From the NCBI GenBank assembly GCA_023055355.1, contig JALJCS010000024.1, positions 8,571,501 to 8,635,500 of the forward strand: DNA of 64,000 nucleotides, read 5' to 3'. Shown here one piece after another: positions 1 through 13,719 of the stretch (its first letter is position 1; every line of letters starts with the position of its first letter). Source of the stretch: Agelaius tricolor (Eukaryota; Chordata; Aves; Passeriformes; Icteridae). The notes under the pieces are model-generated. The model saw only the letters and a program-made list of their open reading frames with translations. It was not told where the DNA came from and ran no database searches. The position numbers were made by a program, and so were the translations under genes.

Positions 1-3000
1 CTACAAAGATTGTCTTCAGTGTAAAGTGTATTTTTAAATATAAAGATAGCAAAGAACTGAAACTAAGTTTGTGGACAATATGTGGAATCTCTGTTTTTAA
101 GGACCTTGTTAATAAGAAAGCTCATATAGTTTTTGTTCAGAAATTACTCTAGAAAGAATAGATCCTGTTTTGGAAAGGTAGAATTTTGAACTCCCGTCCT
201 ACTTTATTTTTGATTGTCTCACCATAATGCAGACAATCTGTAGGGGGATAGAATATAAGTAAATAAAGGTAGTATAGAAAGTAATCTTACCCCCTAAAGA
301 GTTGCAGCTGGGTTAATTATTAAAGATTAGGAGCAGGCCTGACTTTCACAGGCCACAGCTGTAGCCAGTAAGATGAAGAGTGTTATAAAAGAGTGGATTG
401 GTTGCTTGAGGGGAACTGGAGTCAGCTAGTTGCTGTGAGAAAAAGGAAGGGGCAGTGCTTAGAGGAGCTGCCTACAAGAAACATTAAGGAGGTAGGAAAC
501 TCTAGCAACATGGAACCTTTGCAATATAGTGACAATAGAACTCTTGCAATATAATGACAACAACAATCAGCCTGATTAAAGGGTATATGATTGGATAGCA
601 GAATGTTATCATGTCCTTAAATGAGTTCAGGGAGCCCACTCAAATTTTCACGATAAAAGAAAGAAAAAGACTGATTGGAATTAGGGATGAAGGAGGATTC
701 CACTAAGACTGTTGCAGACTAGGAGTTTCAGTACTGATAAAACCACAAGGCAAAACCCAAAGAGAAGTACAGTGAGACTGAAAGTGAAAATGGTTGCACA
801 GCTAGAGTCTGAGGTCTAGCAATGATCAGCGGATAAAGTGCTGAGGGTGGGGGGATTTAAGAGAAATATATAACAGATGGGAGGATGGGGAAAAGAGAAA
901 CATTTCTTCCAAATGGCATATATTTTCTCGTGGAAGGATTGGCAATATTAGAGAATCTTGCCAAGAGGAGGATATACTGTGAATAGAGCTATGCTAACTG
1001 TATTACATTAAGTTCTGTTCAGCAAGTAAGAAAAGACTTCTTTTTGAACGAGTAAATTAGTTACTGTTTTACAAATGCAGATTCCATGTATTAACACAAC
1101 TTGCTCTCTTTGTACTATAATTATTAGTATCACTCTGTATTCAGTACATAACTATGCATATTTTCTAAAACATCCCAAAATCAACCTTCTTCTGTTTTCC
1201 ATTTCTTCCCTAATGTTTTTTTTTTCCTTGATACCATCCCATTTTATGTGACTGGTTTTTTCCCTTTTGGCAGAGTAACAAGGTTCAGGGGCCTGCAGAT
1301 TTTATGAATCTTTTTATGGTGGCTTGGCTTTGTGGAAGGATGGTGTGGATGTCACTGGATGTCAGCCAATCTTTCTGTGAGAGGGTCTGCAGGGTGGGTG
1401 CCAAGAGGGATAGGAATTGGAAGACTGAAACAGAATTTTAGAATTAATTAGAGAAACAAATATAGAATTAATTCTAGAAATCAAAGTTAAAAGTTTAAAT
1501 TTATGAAGAAACCTTTCTTCTCTTTAATTCAAGAAAGGATAAGTTGTTTAACTTGGAAAGGGTTAGGGGATTTACCATAAATATAGTGGTTGCCTAGAGT
1601 GTATGATGCTTTTCCCATCAAATTTTTCTAATTAAATGATCAGTCCAAAGGAAGACTGCTGAAAAAAGGTGGGTTTAGGAGCCTTTCCAACCTCAAGTTT
1701 TTAAACTCCTGAGCGTTTTCCTAGTTTTAAATTAAAAAATTAATAGGCTACATTTGTGTGTGCGGGGGGTGTTTATGGTCTTTTTATAAGCCTGAGAATT
1801 GTGTTTTTGAGCTTCCCTCTGTGAAATGAGAACTGCAAAATTGTTTTATTATGGAATGGAAAGTCTCAAATTACTGCTGTATTTAATGTTTGAAGAAAAA
1901 TACCACAAATCCAAGATTTGCCATAAAATTATAAGAGTTGGAAATTTTGGGTTAAGTCAGAGGTCTAAAACTTAAAGGTAAGTAGAACTACTTCTGAGGA
2001 ATTAAAGAAAAAGCTACATAAGCACAATGAGGGAAGTTATAAAGCAACCTCATTTTTCCCGGTGAAGACAGAATGATGGCAGAAGAGAGGAGCTAGCAGA
2101 ACTCAAAATCTGGGTAGGGAGATTGATTGATAGGATGAGGAAAACCATAAAGAGGAGGGACAGCATGGGGACAAGCATGGAGAAGATAAGGTCAGTCTAG
2201 AGGGCCAGTGTCCTCTCATTTATGGTGACTTAAAACAGGTCCTTGGAACAAAGCAAGGAAAGTGACACTTCCCATGCTAGGTGGTGCTGCTGATTTGGAA
2301 GCAGCAGTTTTCTCACATCTATTTTAAACATGACTGTTTTAAACTGGAGCTCTCAGCCCAACCATGTGCATGAGAATAGCTGTTAGCGAAAGGGCCGATT
2401 GCAGAGGTGGTTGTTACACCTTCTCACCCAAGCTATGGGCATTTTTATTAGCTCAGCCCTGTGAAATAAGTGGCCAGAGAAAAGTTAAGAGGACAGGTGT
2501 TACTGTTGGTCCAAGCTGTTTGCCACAGGGCTGCATTTGCTTACCCTGGCACGTTTGGTGTGATTACAGCACACAAAGAATGTTTCTGCAGATAAAGCGA
2601 CCAGCAAATGATTTCATGAGCCTGTTTGTGACAGATGTGTGCAGTGTGAAGAAACACTGTAGCACAAACTGTAGCACTCCTCAAGATCGTGTTATTCCAG
2701 CTCGTTAATCACTTCTTTCTGGTTTGTCTCCATGGATGACTATCTGTGAAAACTCACCAGTGCTCGCAACAAGGATTTCTGCTTGCCACCCCCCCACATA
2801 GAGGCCTGTTGAAATTCTGTGTATTGTTATCAAAGCCCCCCTGCAAGACAGATGAGAGCTGTACTTTTTTCGTGTCTGCTTCACACTCCTCTTCCATTTG
2901 GAGCCAAGAGCTGCCTTGTACAGGAAATCTCCCACAATGTTTCATGCTAAAAAAAATACTGGGTTTAATCAATATTCTCACAAATTCTTTTATCAGTGTG

Positions 3001-6000
3001 CTTTATCCAAATAAGTTAAAACTATCATGGCTTTTTTTTTGGTGATGACTGGACAAAAGAAGAATAAATAATAGGCACTCTAAATTAGAGGAATTTGCAT
3101 AATGAAATTACTGAATCATATTGCTACAGTGAAGTTGGAGCATAAAATATGTTTGGAAACATGCGTGTTTTAAGGATATTTTTAATGTAAGAGAGGAAAA
3201 AGAGGAGATGCTTGTCTTCTCTCCACTCAAAAGAACCCAAGGGAATGTATAATTACTCCTATCCCCAGGACTTCTGTGTGCTGCTGGCCCAGATTTTGGA
3301 AAATTTTACTAGTCAAGGAGTCATGCATGCCTGTTTCCTCATCCTTTACTTGTCATGGAGCAGCTGCATTTCAGAGTTGTTAGGAAAGAGCAGTGACTAC
3401 ATATGGAAGAAAACAAAATGAATGTATCAGTATTTTCAGTTGAGATTAAATCTGAAAATAAGCAAGTAATGTTCATTGTTGCAAGGAAGAACAGGGATTC
3501 AAAAATTCCCTGTCTATTGGTGTACGGACTCAAAGATTTTCCGCAGACAAATCTTTTAACATTGGATATTTTTACAGGTTGAGTTGCAAGGACAGTTGTT
3601 TTATGGTTCTGCCAATTTCTTGGTGTTCAGGAAGAGCACAGTGAACCACTCAGGTCCCAAATGTGCTTTTCTCCCCTGGATTGCCATTCAGTCAGGCCAG
3701 AGAGCCTCAAAGTTCCAGTCCCACTCTCCCCAGCCCTTCCTGCTGTCCTTAGAGAAGGAAGAAGGCACTGCACCCTTAGTGGGATTATGGTGAGCTTTAG
3801 TTTTCCAAGGCAGTAGATGAGGTGTTTGGTGTTACACAGTGCTACATAGACATGAGCAACTGAGAGGGGATGGACTTCTCACAGCCAGGTGGCTGAAAAT
3901 CCCCAAAACAGGCCAAGTGTGACATTGCCAGGTAGGAGTCACTGCAGGGAAACACACCCGGGACTGAAATAGCTTCTGCACTAACGTGTCTGGGTATAAT
4001 CCCTGACTGTGCATTGGCCTAAATCTTCCCTTCAGAAGATCAGAAGGAGATGAAGATATAGTCATATTTTATATAGAAGTATGGGGATTGCAGAACTCAT
4101 CCTGAAAGCAAGGAAAAGAGCTGTGTGCTGCTCTCACTCAGAGGGTGAGAGGAGCTCCTCCTGGCTCTCCATCTAACCCGTCACTAGTGACTTGCCCAAG
4201 TTCTGGAGAGCTTGTCTCATCAGAACTGCCTTGTTTAATGTTACCTTTGTCTCTCATCCAGCTTCTTGAAGAATCTCTCTCCTTGTTTCTTGCATTCATC
4301 CCCTGTCTCATTCACCTCCCACATTTAAAGAGATGACTCTTACACCAGATACCTGATTTGGATGATGTGATGAACTTAACTCACGTAAATTATATAATTT
4401 ATCAAATTATAGAGGTCCCTTTTCATCCATCAACACCCCCAAATCTTTCCCCCAGGATTGGTAATGCATCCAAGCCCGTCTGTTGTATCCACAGGGTATA
4501 ACTAACCCAGTGAACTGTAATTATGGTTGTTGCTACATATCGTGCTCAGCATTTTGCTTGTTCTTATAGAAATCTGCTCTTCCTATTGTTTTTCTCCTGT
4601 TAAGTGTTCCTCATCTTATGTTTCAAAAAAACCTTTTCTTTGAAAGCATTTATCATGTTGAAATGTTTTTATCAACAAATGGGAAGTCATCTGGTATCAA
4701 TATTTAGTAAATAAGTATGATTTAGCAACAAAAAATGTTTTTTCCCCATTTTTGTAACTCTCTTTTCTTGGTGTGCACAAAGTGCCAACAATCTGTTTTT
4801 CTAGTGTAGATAATGTTTTCTTATACTAGCTTTTTGATGGCTGTGGTCTAAAACATCTGCTCATGGACAGGATCACTTGGGATTTTTGTTGCTTTTTGAT
4901 TTCTACTTCTGTCTTTGGAGTTCAAAAAACGCCCACTCACCTGACAGCATCAAAACCAAACCAGAACAAAAGCCCATCTGCTGTGGGTGAATTTCCCAAT
5001 GCACAGCTGACAGCAGATCTAGAAGGGAGCTGAACTTGGGGCCAAGTCCAATGCAGCTTTGGTTTGTAGAGTTCATTTGAATCCAGAGCACACCAGGAGA
5101 AATCCTGGCACCTGACACTGAGTGAGGAATGCAAAACTTGATCCACGATGTTCTGGACTTGGTTTCACTAGTGTTATATAACCTGTCCAGGACACTGAGG
5201 TCAGTGTCTTTTCCCTTGTGAAATGTTCAATAAGATCTTTGATTGGCCACAGGCCACCAAGTGTCAGGTTTATCTTTCTCAGCAGTACAGGGCCTCTTTG
5301 AAGCACACTGGGCACTTGGTGGGAAGACTGCTGTCTTCTGAATCACTACCACCCTTTCACTCCAGCATCCAGCAGTCCTTTGAGATCACAGCTGCCATCC
5401 AGATTTTAGCCACTCTGAGCCTGCATTGCTCTACAAAATCTGGAGAGATGATAACCTAAGTCGGTGTAGTGTCTGAGTTGAAAGCACCTCACAGTTTCAG
5501 CAACCTTTAAATCAATGGCTGATAAGTAGGTTCTTTACTCTGCAGGCAGGCTAAAATTTCCACAATACGCACAACTTCCAGAATACAAGTACAGCTTTCA
5601 AGGCTCAGCTAGAGAGATCAAACTGAGTTAGCTAGTGAAAAGGTAAAAATGTATAGGGAACTTAGATGTCATATTAGAAAGTCTGTCTCTTCAGTCTGAA
5701 ATTTCCCTCTTAGATACCGAAATCTATGGTTGCAATGAAAGTTTCACAAAATTAGCAGGAAATATAGAAAATTATATGATCTGGAGAGACATTACGGTTC
5801 TCTGAGCACAGAAAATCCTTATGGATCAACCTGGAGGCACTGGCAGAGAAATAAAAACTTCAACTCAGTGTTGGTTATCAAACACAAGACAGAGGCTCTT
5901 TAACTTTTTTATTGTTTTGGACTTTGAGTTATAGAACAGCAGAATCTTTAGTTCAAGACAAGCAGAGCATTTAGTTCATTTCATGAATATCATCCCTTGA

Positions 6001-9000
6001 ATTCAAGATACAATTAATTTCATCAAATGTGGATGTCTACTTTCAGATTACAGAAATAATTCAGTGTATTTTACTGCCATTAATATTAAGATTAGCCTGG
6101 ATACTTGAGTTACATGTAGACATGTCCTTTGCAACTACTTATGGCTCAATCCAGTTGCACACATATGGATCTGTTGCCATCTGAGCTGCATTCTATCTGG
6201 CCTGCAAAAGGGCACTGGCACTGCAGAAAAGCATAGCTGTCTTATACACCCCATTTTTCCTGGCAGCCCTGCAAACATCTTGAATATATTAAAGTGCTAA
6301 AAATCACAATCTGCACTGATACTTAGAAAGTTGAATTCAGACCTTGAAGTAAGGGGAGAGGAATCACATGCATTGTGTGTTGTTTCATTTGAGAGCTTGA
6401 ACAGGCTTTAGTTCACCTTTCACATAAGACACCCTCAATCTTTCCCTTGGTTTAGATGGGAATCAGGTAAGCTATATAAAGTAAAGAGACTGAATAGCCC
6501 TCCAAACTGACACTATCCAGACTGCATTATTTCATTTCAAATAAAAGCAAAGCTGGTCAGAATCAAAACTTATGCTTATCTAATTGCTGGTTTTTATCTC
6601 AAGTCCTGTAGATTGATATCTGCATCCCTGATAAAACTGGTGTAGTGGATTCTAGATATGTATTCAAGACCCAGATTTTATAATACTGCCAATGAAGTTT
6701 GATTCAGTTAGTGAGCTCCAGAGCTCTGTAGTGGGAAGTTACTTTGTAGTCCCAGTAAAGGAAAAGCAGGTCTGGCAATTGACAGCTGAGGGTTGGGACA
6801 GGGCAGTCATCACAGAGATTGCAGTGGAGGAATGTTGTACAGTGAAAAAATGTTTCTGTGATGGGTTCTGATTAACATTTTCAGGAATTTCTATCAGACA
6901 TTGAGCATCCACACTGCTAACCAGATTCAAAGAAATTAGAGAGGGGTCTAGAGTATTCCTGAAATATGCTGGACAATCCAGCATATCCACTCTCATAGCA
7001 GTGGAGGCATTCCTGCTGACTCCAGCATCAACAGGAGAGGGACTCAAAGCCCACTTCTGCTGCCAGAACTCTCAGAGCAGAAGCTCTTTACAACAAAAAG
7101 CTGTGCATTTATGAGTTGAAATACAATACATGCCATTTTTCTGTTAAAACTTCCTTACACATATAAAGCTTTGCTTCTTGGCTTTCATGCAGTTGTTCTG
7201 TCCTGACCAAGCTGGATATCGAGCTGCCTGCTCTCTAATAGAGCCCATGACCATCCACACTGTTGATATCTTTATGCCAAATTCTTTTGATGAGTTTGTT
7301 TCACTTGGCATTTCATGCACACACAGAGAATAGTCACCAGCAGGCATCTTACATTAATTCATTTATTCTAAAATCATGCAAAGACTTGAAGAATATGCTT
7401 TTAGAAGGAGACCAATATCTCTTGGTCTTGTAACTGTTTTCCAAATTTGGCTTCCCTTAGACAGCAGAGAGAGTAGAAGAATGTGTGGGGTGTCGCTAGC
7501 AAACTTGTGTTTCATGTTTTCAGCTAGATTTTCACATTTGAAAATAATATCTGCTCTTTCCCTCTTTCTCAGTAAGACTTTTTAGAAAGAGATTAGATGC
7601 AACCATTTTCTAAAATCCCAATATAATGTAAGAGCTGAAAGAGAAGCTTGAAAGAAGGCAACTGAAAAAGAAATATATTCCCCACCATGATCATAACTCA
7701 TAGCTATGTGTTGTGAGAACTCTAACAAGCTAATCCGTCTGGTTTTGGTTTTCAGTCACAGATGAACTAACAGCCTCTCATTTAAGTTACTGCATGGAAC
7801 CACTGTGAGCTTAAGAAGCATTAGTCATTTTATTTGCATTCAAAGGGTTGTGTTTTTTAAAATGTAAGGAATATCCCTTCCTTTAAGAAAGGAATATATC
7901 CTGCATAGCAAGGATTAGCAGAGAGGCAGAAAAATATGTGTTAGCTAAAAATTGATTACATAGACTCATTCGGGTTGGGCAAGGATCCTTCTGTGTCATC
8001 AATTCCATTCCACTGCACCAGCATCAAACTGATGATACCAGTCGGATTGTGGGATGGAAGAAAGTATCATTTCAGAAAGGAAGAACCTAAAATTATTTCA
8101 GTGTATGTGTATGAAATTAAGGACCTTGAACTGTTCTGATCTCTCTCCTGTAGAAAAGAGAAGATTTGCATTATTTTTGCCAACTTTCTCTTTAATACCC
8201 TCAGTTGATATCCACTGTACACATTTTAATTCTAAATATTTGTTCTTTCTTTTCTCACTGTTTCTTTCAAGAATGTTACTAGAAGTCCTGAAGGAAGTAA
8301 TTATCAGCAGATTACATGAGATTTAGCAACCATGCTTTTGCCACATAGCAAAGAAGGTAATATAGGGGCTTCAGCTTGTCTGCTTCGTTAAGGCTTGTAG
8401 CAGTTAATGAAAACTTCTAAATGTGGAAATATGCTTCTATTCAAGGGAAGCCATACCATAAGGAAGCAACATTGTTCACAACAGACTTCCTTTTTCAAGA
8501 ACTCACTCAAGTTTGTTGTAGTTTTTACAGTGCTTCCATTTGGCATTGGGTCAGGCCTCTTCAATGATGAATTTGAAACCCTCATAGATAGGAGAATATT
8601 CTATGCAATGATAATTCAAAGAAATTACCATGCTACAGTGGAGCATAGCAGAAAATTTTGCTGTAGTAGGAATTCTAGTCTGTCATTTTGGTTTTGACCT
8701 AGAAATTATCTGACATACTATAGACAGATAAATTGTTACCATTTTTTGATTGTATACGTTGTTTGAAATAAGCTCAAACAGCTGGTTTTCAGTATATTTT
8801 CAATCTTTTTTTTTTATATTAGTCTCATTATCCATTACTCCAGTGCTATTACTATAGATTTCATAGGAAGGCAGAGATTATCTTAAAAAAATTTGAACTA
8901 CATTATCCCTAACTTACTGGCAAAGTGTTCTTCATTTCTCAGACACTGATAAAGCAGGGCTCAGCTGGGCTTGGGAGGCTGTTACCTTTAATTCAACACA

Positions 9001-12000
9001 CATCTAAGTCAATATATATCTTGTTTTCCTGCAGATAGAAAACCAATCAGACAGGGTTACATGGAAATACACCCCAGACTCTTACAATGTAGGATATCTC
9101 ATTTCCCAAAGAACCATAGGGTAACAGCTTTGTTCACAGGAAGCATTTTTAGGACATCACTGTGTAAGGTCACTGGGAAAGAGTCTTTGGCTTCCTCCCC
9201 AAAGAGTTCCTGAAAAAAATATTTGTGCATAACTTGGGTCAAAGATGTCCAGACTGTTGAATGGAAAGACAGACAAAACTGAATTTCTGTGGCCAGAAAA
9301 CTTCTGTGAAATAGCATGCTACTTCCATGGTACTTATGATCATTTTATGGGGTTTTATTTTGGTTTGTTTGCTTGGGTTTTTTTTAATTATGTGGTTTTT
9401 TATTCATTTAGAAGCTTCAGTACGGTGTGATTTTTTTTCTGTGGCCTATATTTATCACTAGCTATTGTTTCTAATTCTTAGTAGTTCTGTCACCTTTTCT
9501 ATTAGACTATAACATTTTAGGGAAGACGATTATGGTCTTCATTCTGCAGAGATAATTTTGTCTCCACACATGAGCATACAGACATATGTGTGAAGGAATT
9601 TCTTTTCAGACCTCTGGGAGCCATTTTCAGTTCTCTTTACAGGCTTTGAAGATATGTTCTCTGTGGTGTCTGCTCTGTTACACTTTGGGTAACACTGGTA
9701 GAGATCCCAGAAGCTGTTCATGTGAGAGGTTAGAAACTCATGTACACAAGCTGTTATTCTCCCAACCAGCTTCATAATTCTCTCCTACAGAAAAATGGGA
9801 TTTGTTTTGCTTTCCCTTGGGCCTCATGACATAGGTCAAGATTTTCCATGGACAAATACAGTCAGCACTGGTATCGTTTCATAACTTAAAATGGCTCATA
9901 AATCCACAGAAATTTTCTGTTAGTGAGAGATAAATTTACCTCAGAAATCCATTTTTATGAAAGCCACAGACAAAATATTCTTGAAGTCATCTCCTTTTAT
10001 ATGCGTGGTAATAGCCGTTTTGCCTTGAGGTGCATTTGGAACTATTGAATTTTCAATTTAAAATTTAATAAAAACACAACTTATTGATCTCACTCCTCTT
10101 TCCTCACTACATCGCTGGTCCTATAAAAGAAGAAAAATTCTGCACATTTCTAAACTTAAAAATTGTACTAAATATTTCATTTTCCCAGTATTTTATATAC
10201 TTTACTTTTTTGCCAAAAGGAAAGTAACTTTTAATTTTAAAAAATAATATTTTAAGAATAATTTCCAATCTGTACTGCTTATAGTAATGGGCTGATTATT
10301 CTTAATAACAGAACCAGGACCAAATTCTGCCTTATGGCACATGAGGGTTGGAGACCACAGCCTTAGTGTTGTTTTTTCAGTCCACTAGTCTCAAGCAAAA
10401 ATAGGGCTATCCCTTGAAATTAAAGTAGTTCAGCAAGAGTAATCAGAAGATAGTATTTAGGATCAAGGTCTTGTGACAGGCATATTCTATAAATAACAGC
10501 AAACAGAAATAAAAAATGTATGCCGTCATTAAAAAAAATTCTATTGCTAAATTATGTCTAGCACCTGTGGAAGACAGCAGTCAGCACCCAGCCTATAAAT
10601 TTAACATTTTTTGTTCACATAAGCAAGTCTCAGTTCTTGCAGACTTGGTTCTGAGCTTTGCCATTACCTCACTGAGGATTTGTGCTCACTGGTGTGTTTG
10701 TGTTTGTGCAGCAGTGGAAATTTTTTTTTTAGCAAGTATGAGAAGAAAGCCTGCATGTTTTTCAATTTTGAAAATATTATCCTTGGCAATGAAAGTGATA
10801 AACTGAGTTGCTAAAAATGGTGTACTCTCTAGGGTATATTTCTTGGTTTATACCTGAAATAGGACACCAAACTCAATTACAACAAATCTCTCAGGTGACA
10901 AAATTAGCACAGTAGCATGAGCTCTGCCAATTAACCATGAGAAGGCTCTCGTTAACTTAGATTTTTGGAGTTACGTAGTGATACAAATAATTTATTGCAC
11001 ATATTACTGATTTGATACCATGGAATGGTTGCGTGCACCTTTATAACTTTTGCAGTGTTACTGGAGAAATACTGTAGTCACTGGAAAAGCAGTTGTGTTC
11101 TAGTCTTCAGGGTGCTTGCCTTTCATCAACTTCAAACCACAGTGCCCAAAGCTGAAAGGCCAATATAGGACAATCAACAAAGTCAATTGGATGTGTAATG
11201 GAAGTTTCCAACGCTGGGATCATTGTGCTTCACACACAAATGAGACCCAGCAAAAGCAGGTATATGGAAATTGCCCCACTGTTTTACAGATGGGACTTCC
11301 TCTTCCAAAAGAAAACTTTTATTCCAATAAGGACCTGCTTTTGGAACTGCAAAGCCCACATATGATTATCTGGGACCTGTGGATAAATACTAAGATATTC
11401 TGTAATGGTATCCATCAGTTTGTGGGAAACCACAAAGCCAGAGAGGCCCTGTGTGATTTCACAGTCTTACTGACCTGTTTGGAACATTCTGTTACAACTT
11501 CCTCCATTTTCTATTACCTCTTCCCCAAAATTAACAGTGCCTGATGATTAGGGAGGGCAACATGTTGCTGTTACTCTTTTTAAAAGACTGATTTACTAAG
11601 GAAGTTTGAAACTGCTTTCTGGATTGAGATGTCAATCAAAATAAGCAAAGGAATATCTTGTTAGCAGATTCTGATGGAACTTAGATTTGAGGTTTGAGCT
11701 ATTCATGAAATAGAAACTAAGGTTATATCACAGGTATAACATCAGTCAGGAGAATCCAATGGCCAAAATTATAAGTGTCTATGGGTTTCAAATTGCTTTA
11801 AGCAGTTGATAAGCATGAGTTTGGAGTTCTGGAGCTTTGGTTTCAGGTGCTGAACATCTGACCATTCATCTGTCTAGCTCACACAATAGTACTTCAAAGT
11901 ATTTTCATTGAGGGCAGTGGACAGAAAAGAGATGGAAGACAGAAGAAACAAATAACAAGAAGAATTACTGGAAAATATTGTGTCATGCTTCACCCACTAT

Positions 12001-13200
12001 TACATCTGATTCTTCCTGATAAATATTGTAAAATTTTGCAAGTAGCTTCATTTTTCAGTTACCATTAGGGAGTCTTACATTCAGCTGAAATAAAAATCTG
12101 CATATGAAACAATTCTGCCTATAAAAACGTTTTAGTAGTGGAAATGAATTTCTGAGCAGACCAGAACATGCGATTGATGTAACATTTCTGTTCTAAATTA
12201 TGGGTTTATAGTCCAAAATGTTAGTGACAGCTGTTCATTAGCCTATACTCCTCTCTCAATCTCATTTCCCAGTGGACAGTCACCCAGAGCAGAATCATCA
12301 GTCTTGGTAAGTAATTGTTTCTGCATCAGCCTGGAGACTAAACTATCCTCCCATAAACTGAGAAAGCCTTTTAGCATCATGTATTTCATACTGTGCCTGT
12401 GCTATGCCTGTACAGATAAAGAAATTGTCTGTCTCTTTTGCTGTCATATCTACTTTCATTCACAAGCACTAAGCTTGTCTGAGCACAAGAATAATACAAT
12501 GGAAAAGTTAAATCTTCCAAAAATATTTTTTATTGTTTAGCTTGGGTTTACCAAAGCCCATGCAGTCACTGTAGGATACGTCATTCCTTACTAAGCATCT
12601 ACCCAGTGTTTTGGTATAATCACCACTCAAAATCTCTCCTGAGCTCTTCAACCTGATTAAATGCCATGACACAGCTTTGTCACTGGTCAGAAACACATTA
12701 GCACTGACAGTGCCAAAGATATGGCTATAGCCTAAAAAATCTGAAAGAAAACAGGTTTCCCCTATCTCTTGCTCTAGTGATGTAAGCATGGTTTATTCCT
12801 ACAGAGCACAACCAAGTGAAATAATGCTTTTTAGTTAGTGGTTGGACAACTAGACATGAAAGAGTCTGAATCACCACCTCCTTTGGCTTCTATCCACTAT
12901 AGTCTGGGACATTTACAGATGGAAGGCTTTTGATCCCTCCAGCTAAAGCTGGTCTATTTTGTCAAATTAAATCCTGAAAGCATGCAAATGCAAAGGATCA
13001 GATGGATCCCTAGGGATCTAGTGCAACCCTGGTTCCCTGAGGCAGAAATACCTACAGCAAGGACACAAAATATTAAAAAAATATTTATCTAATTTGTTTT
13101 GTAAAAGTGCAATGAATGTGACCCTCCATATGTGATAGATCTTGGTATTTTAATGAAGTACGCCTTCTATTATGAAAATATACAGTATAAATTGTTTTCC
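1..13200. other. intergenic, no gene recognised
   Basis: AT-rich sequence downstream of SH3TC1. Open frames are short, lie in all frames and resemble no protein I know. A weak CR1-like fragment may lie near 7967-8030. A frame at 11116-11544 (142 codons) is the longest and is treated as unassigned. I see no CpG island, RNA gene or long repeat. Confidence 0.5.
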
Positions 13201-13211
13201 TTTCCCCTGCA

Positions 13212-13710
13212 GATGAGAGGAGCTAACCTCTTTGTAAAAGGCTTTTACATTGTCAAGCCCATTATATCTGCCCTCAGTCTGTTCTAGACTAAACAAACAT
13301 TGCTTCTTCCACAAAGTTCATATTTTCTAAACTTCTTATCAGTTTTATTGTTCCTCTTTGGGCTCTAATTTGTCAACATGTTTCTTCTGTTGAGTTGTGC
13401 CTAAACTAGATACAGTCCCAAGATCTAACTGGACAGAGAATAAATTTATCTCTGTTGTCCATGACACTTCTACTGATTTGAAGCTTGCCGTTTTTGTACT
13501 GCAGCCAAAATGTTTGTTAATGTCTGAGTTGCCACCCATCACAATCCCCATCCGCCTGTCACCCAGTCAGATATTCCCCTTCCACATCTATTTTCCATAA
13601 CATAGGCCTTTAACACAAGTTTCCTTTCTCAAAGAGATTTGAATTCTGATCCTGCTCTCAGTAGTGCATTTAGCCCTTTCCAATTTGCCATTAAAGGCAA
13701 ATTATATACA
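13212..13710 (-). mobile_element. ancient CR1 LINE fragment
   Basis: On the plus strand the order of phrases CCCTCAGTCTGTTCTAGACT, AAACAAAC, TTTTCTAAACTTCTTATCA, TTTATTGTTCCTCTTTGGGC, AATTTGTCAACATGTTTCTT and AACTGGACA follows the antisense of the 3' part of old amniote CR1 elements, so the element lies on the minus strand. Many small gaps and substitutions imply great age. The distal part, to about 13710, matches more weakly. Based on remembered consensus, not an alignment. Confidence 0.6.
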
Positions 13711-13719
13711 TCCAGATTT

